Shown piece after piece: positions 5,591 to 6,423 of a DNA stretch of 6,423 bases. The stretch's first letter is position 1, and each line of letters begins with the position of its first letter. The translations under genes were made by a program, and so were the position numbers. The notes below the pieces were generated by a model, which saw only the letters and a program-made list of their open reading frames with translations, was not told the origin of the DNA and ran no database searches. The stretch comes from an uncultured Lachnoanaerobaculum sp. (GTDB lineage Bacteria > Bacillota > Clostridia > Lachnospirales > Lachnospiraceae): the NCBI GenBank assembly GCA_916720285.1, contig CAKAQP010000134.1, forward strand, positions 1-6,423, given 5' to 3'.

Positions 5591-6423
5591 ATGCTTGAAT
5601 TAAATATAAAAAAGAAACTTAATAATTTTACTTTAGATATAGAATGTAAGCTTGAAAGCAACAGAATAGGAATACTTGGCGGCTCGGGAGCCGGAAAAAG
5701 TATGATTTTAAAAATGCTTGCCGGTATTGAAAAGCCTGATAAAGGCTATATAAAACTTGATGATAAGATACTTTTTGATTCGGATAAAAAAATAGATATA
5801 AAACCTAAGGACAGAAATATAGGATATTGCTTTCAAAACTATGCACTTTTTCCAAATCTTACAGTATATGAAAATATAGTTATAGGTCTTGGTAAGCCTG
5901 AGAGAGCTGATGTAGACAAGTTTCTTGAGAAGTTTGAACTCACAAAGATAAAGGATTCAAAACCGGGTAAGATAAGCGGAGGTCAGGCGGCAAGGGTTGC
6001 AATGGCAAGGATACTTATCAGAAAGCCGAAAGCATTATTGTTTGATGAGGCATTTTCCGCACTTGATATTTATCTTAGAGATCATATACAGGAAGAAATA
6101 GCTGAGATTCTAAAAGACTTTGAAGGCAGTGCAATATTCGTTTCACACTCAAGAGATGAGGTATACAGGCTTTGTGACAGTACTATGGTAATTGATGCGG
6201 GTAAAATTTCAAATCTTGGAAATACAAAGAAAATATTTAAATACCCTGAGACAAAAGTAACGGCAATACTTACAGGGTGTAAAAATATTTCCGATATAAG
6301 ATATATTTCAGATAATACTATAGAGGCTATAGATTGGGGAATAAAATTTTACTTTTCAAAAGAGCTGCCAAAGGATATAAATGCCATAGGCATCAGAGCT
6401 CATGAGTTCGTGCCTGTATGGGA
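5591..6423 (+). CDS. modC: Molybdate ABC transporter ATP-binding protein ModC (3' end outside the window)
   Basis: ModC hydrolyses ATP to drive molybdate import through ModB. The gene runs off the window after 277 complete codons with no stop. Visible ATPase motifs, in order, are Walker A GGSGAGKS at 30-37, Q-loop Gln82 in YCFQNYALFPNLTV, the signature ISGGQ at 128-132 followed by AARVAMAR, Walker B ALLFDE at 148-153, D-loop SALD at 156-159 and the switch His186 in FVSHS. The signature has Ile for the usual Leu, and Walker B is followed by Ala rather than Pro (DEAFSALD); both look functional. After residue about 227 (TGCKNIS) a C-terminal accessory domain begins, with IDWGIKFYF at 247-255 and GIRAHEF at 267-273, before the cut. 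It starts one base after modB, with no good ribosome binding site of its own. Such a C-terminal extension often senses or binds oxyanion in ModC relatives, but its core lies beyond the window. Confidence 0.95.
   Translation, partial: MLELNIKKKLNNFTLDIECKLESNRIGILGGSGAGKSMILKMLAGIEKPDKGYIKLDDKILFDSDKKIDIKPKDRNIGYCFQNYALFPNLTVYENIVIGLGKPERADVDKFLEKFELTKIKDSKPGKISGGQAARVAMARILIRKPKALLFDEAFSALDIYLRDHIQEEIAEILKDFEGSAIFVSHSRDEVYRLCDSTMVIDAGKISNLGNTKKIFKYPETKVTAILTGCKNISDIRYISDNTIEAIDWGIKFYFSKELPKDINAIGIRAHEFVPVW

Larger units (their letters stand above)
1..6423 (+). other. Molybdenum import and cofactor maturation operon (partial at both ends)
   Basis: All seven genes lie on one strand with spacings of 20, 8, -1, 18, -8 and 1 bases, leaving no room for separate promoters outside coding sequence and no hairpin-plus-T-run terminator in any gap. 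The order groups cofactor handling (MoeA-like, xdhC), synthesis (moaA, MOSC-mogA) and molybdate uptake (modABC). The first gene begins at base 15, so the promoter and any molybdenum- or cofactor-responsive control element must be sought upstream of the window. A single transcript is inferred from spacing only. Confidence 0.75.

Overview
The window is AT-rich, uses many ATA, AGA and AAA codons, and is almost fully coding on the plus strand. Its proteins look like those of an anaerobic Firmicute of class Clostridia, probably near the Lachnospiraceae. The clues are a cytosolic MoeA-like protein with a Cys-rich tail, an XdhC with the CoxI domain at its C-terminus, a MOSC-MogA fusion, and a Gram-positive ModA lipoprotein with a Thr/Glu-rich tether. 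The taxonomic call is inference; no rRNA or other phylogenetic marker is present.

Seven co-directional genes are packed with gaps of at most 20 bases: a MoeA-like molybdopterin-binding protein (15-1046), an XdhC-family maturation factor (1067-2095), moaA (2104-3075), a MOSC-MogA fusion (3075-4001), modA (4020-4928), modB (4921-5589) and modC (5591 to beyond the window end). Three junctions overlap or nearly abut: moaA/MOSC-mogA by 1 base, modA/modB by 8 bases, and modB/modC separated by 1 base. No promoter, terminator, tRNA, mobile element or CRISPR array is visible. The genes probably form part of one operon that starts upstream of base 1 and may continue past base 6423.

The genes describe molybdenum supply and molybdenum-enzyme maturation. 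ModABC imports molybdate. MoaA starts pterin ring formation from GTP. The MogA half of the fusion would adenylylate molybdopterin for metal insertion. The MoeA-like protein, the MOSC half and XdhC probably handle the finished cofactor, including its sulfuration and delivery to a xanthine dehydrogenase/aldehyde oxidoreductase-type enzyme. That target enzyme is not in the window; it may be encoded just upstream. moaC, moaD, moaE, a canonical moeA and a cysteine desulfurase are also absent here.

I see no wholly new system. The points most worth following are the domain layout of XdhC (apparently a decayed N-terminal CoxI-like half plus an intact C-terminal one), the cysteine-rich tail and non-canonical architecture of the MoeA-like protein, the MOSC-MogA fusion, and a ribosome binding site that shares bases with the functional Gly-Gly tail codons of moaA.
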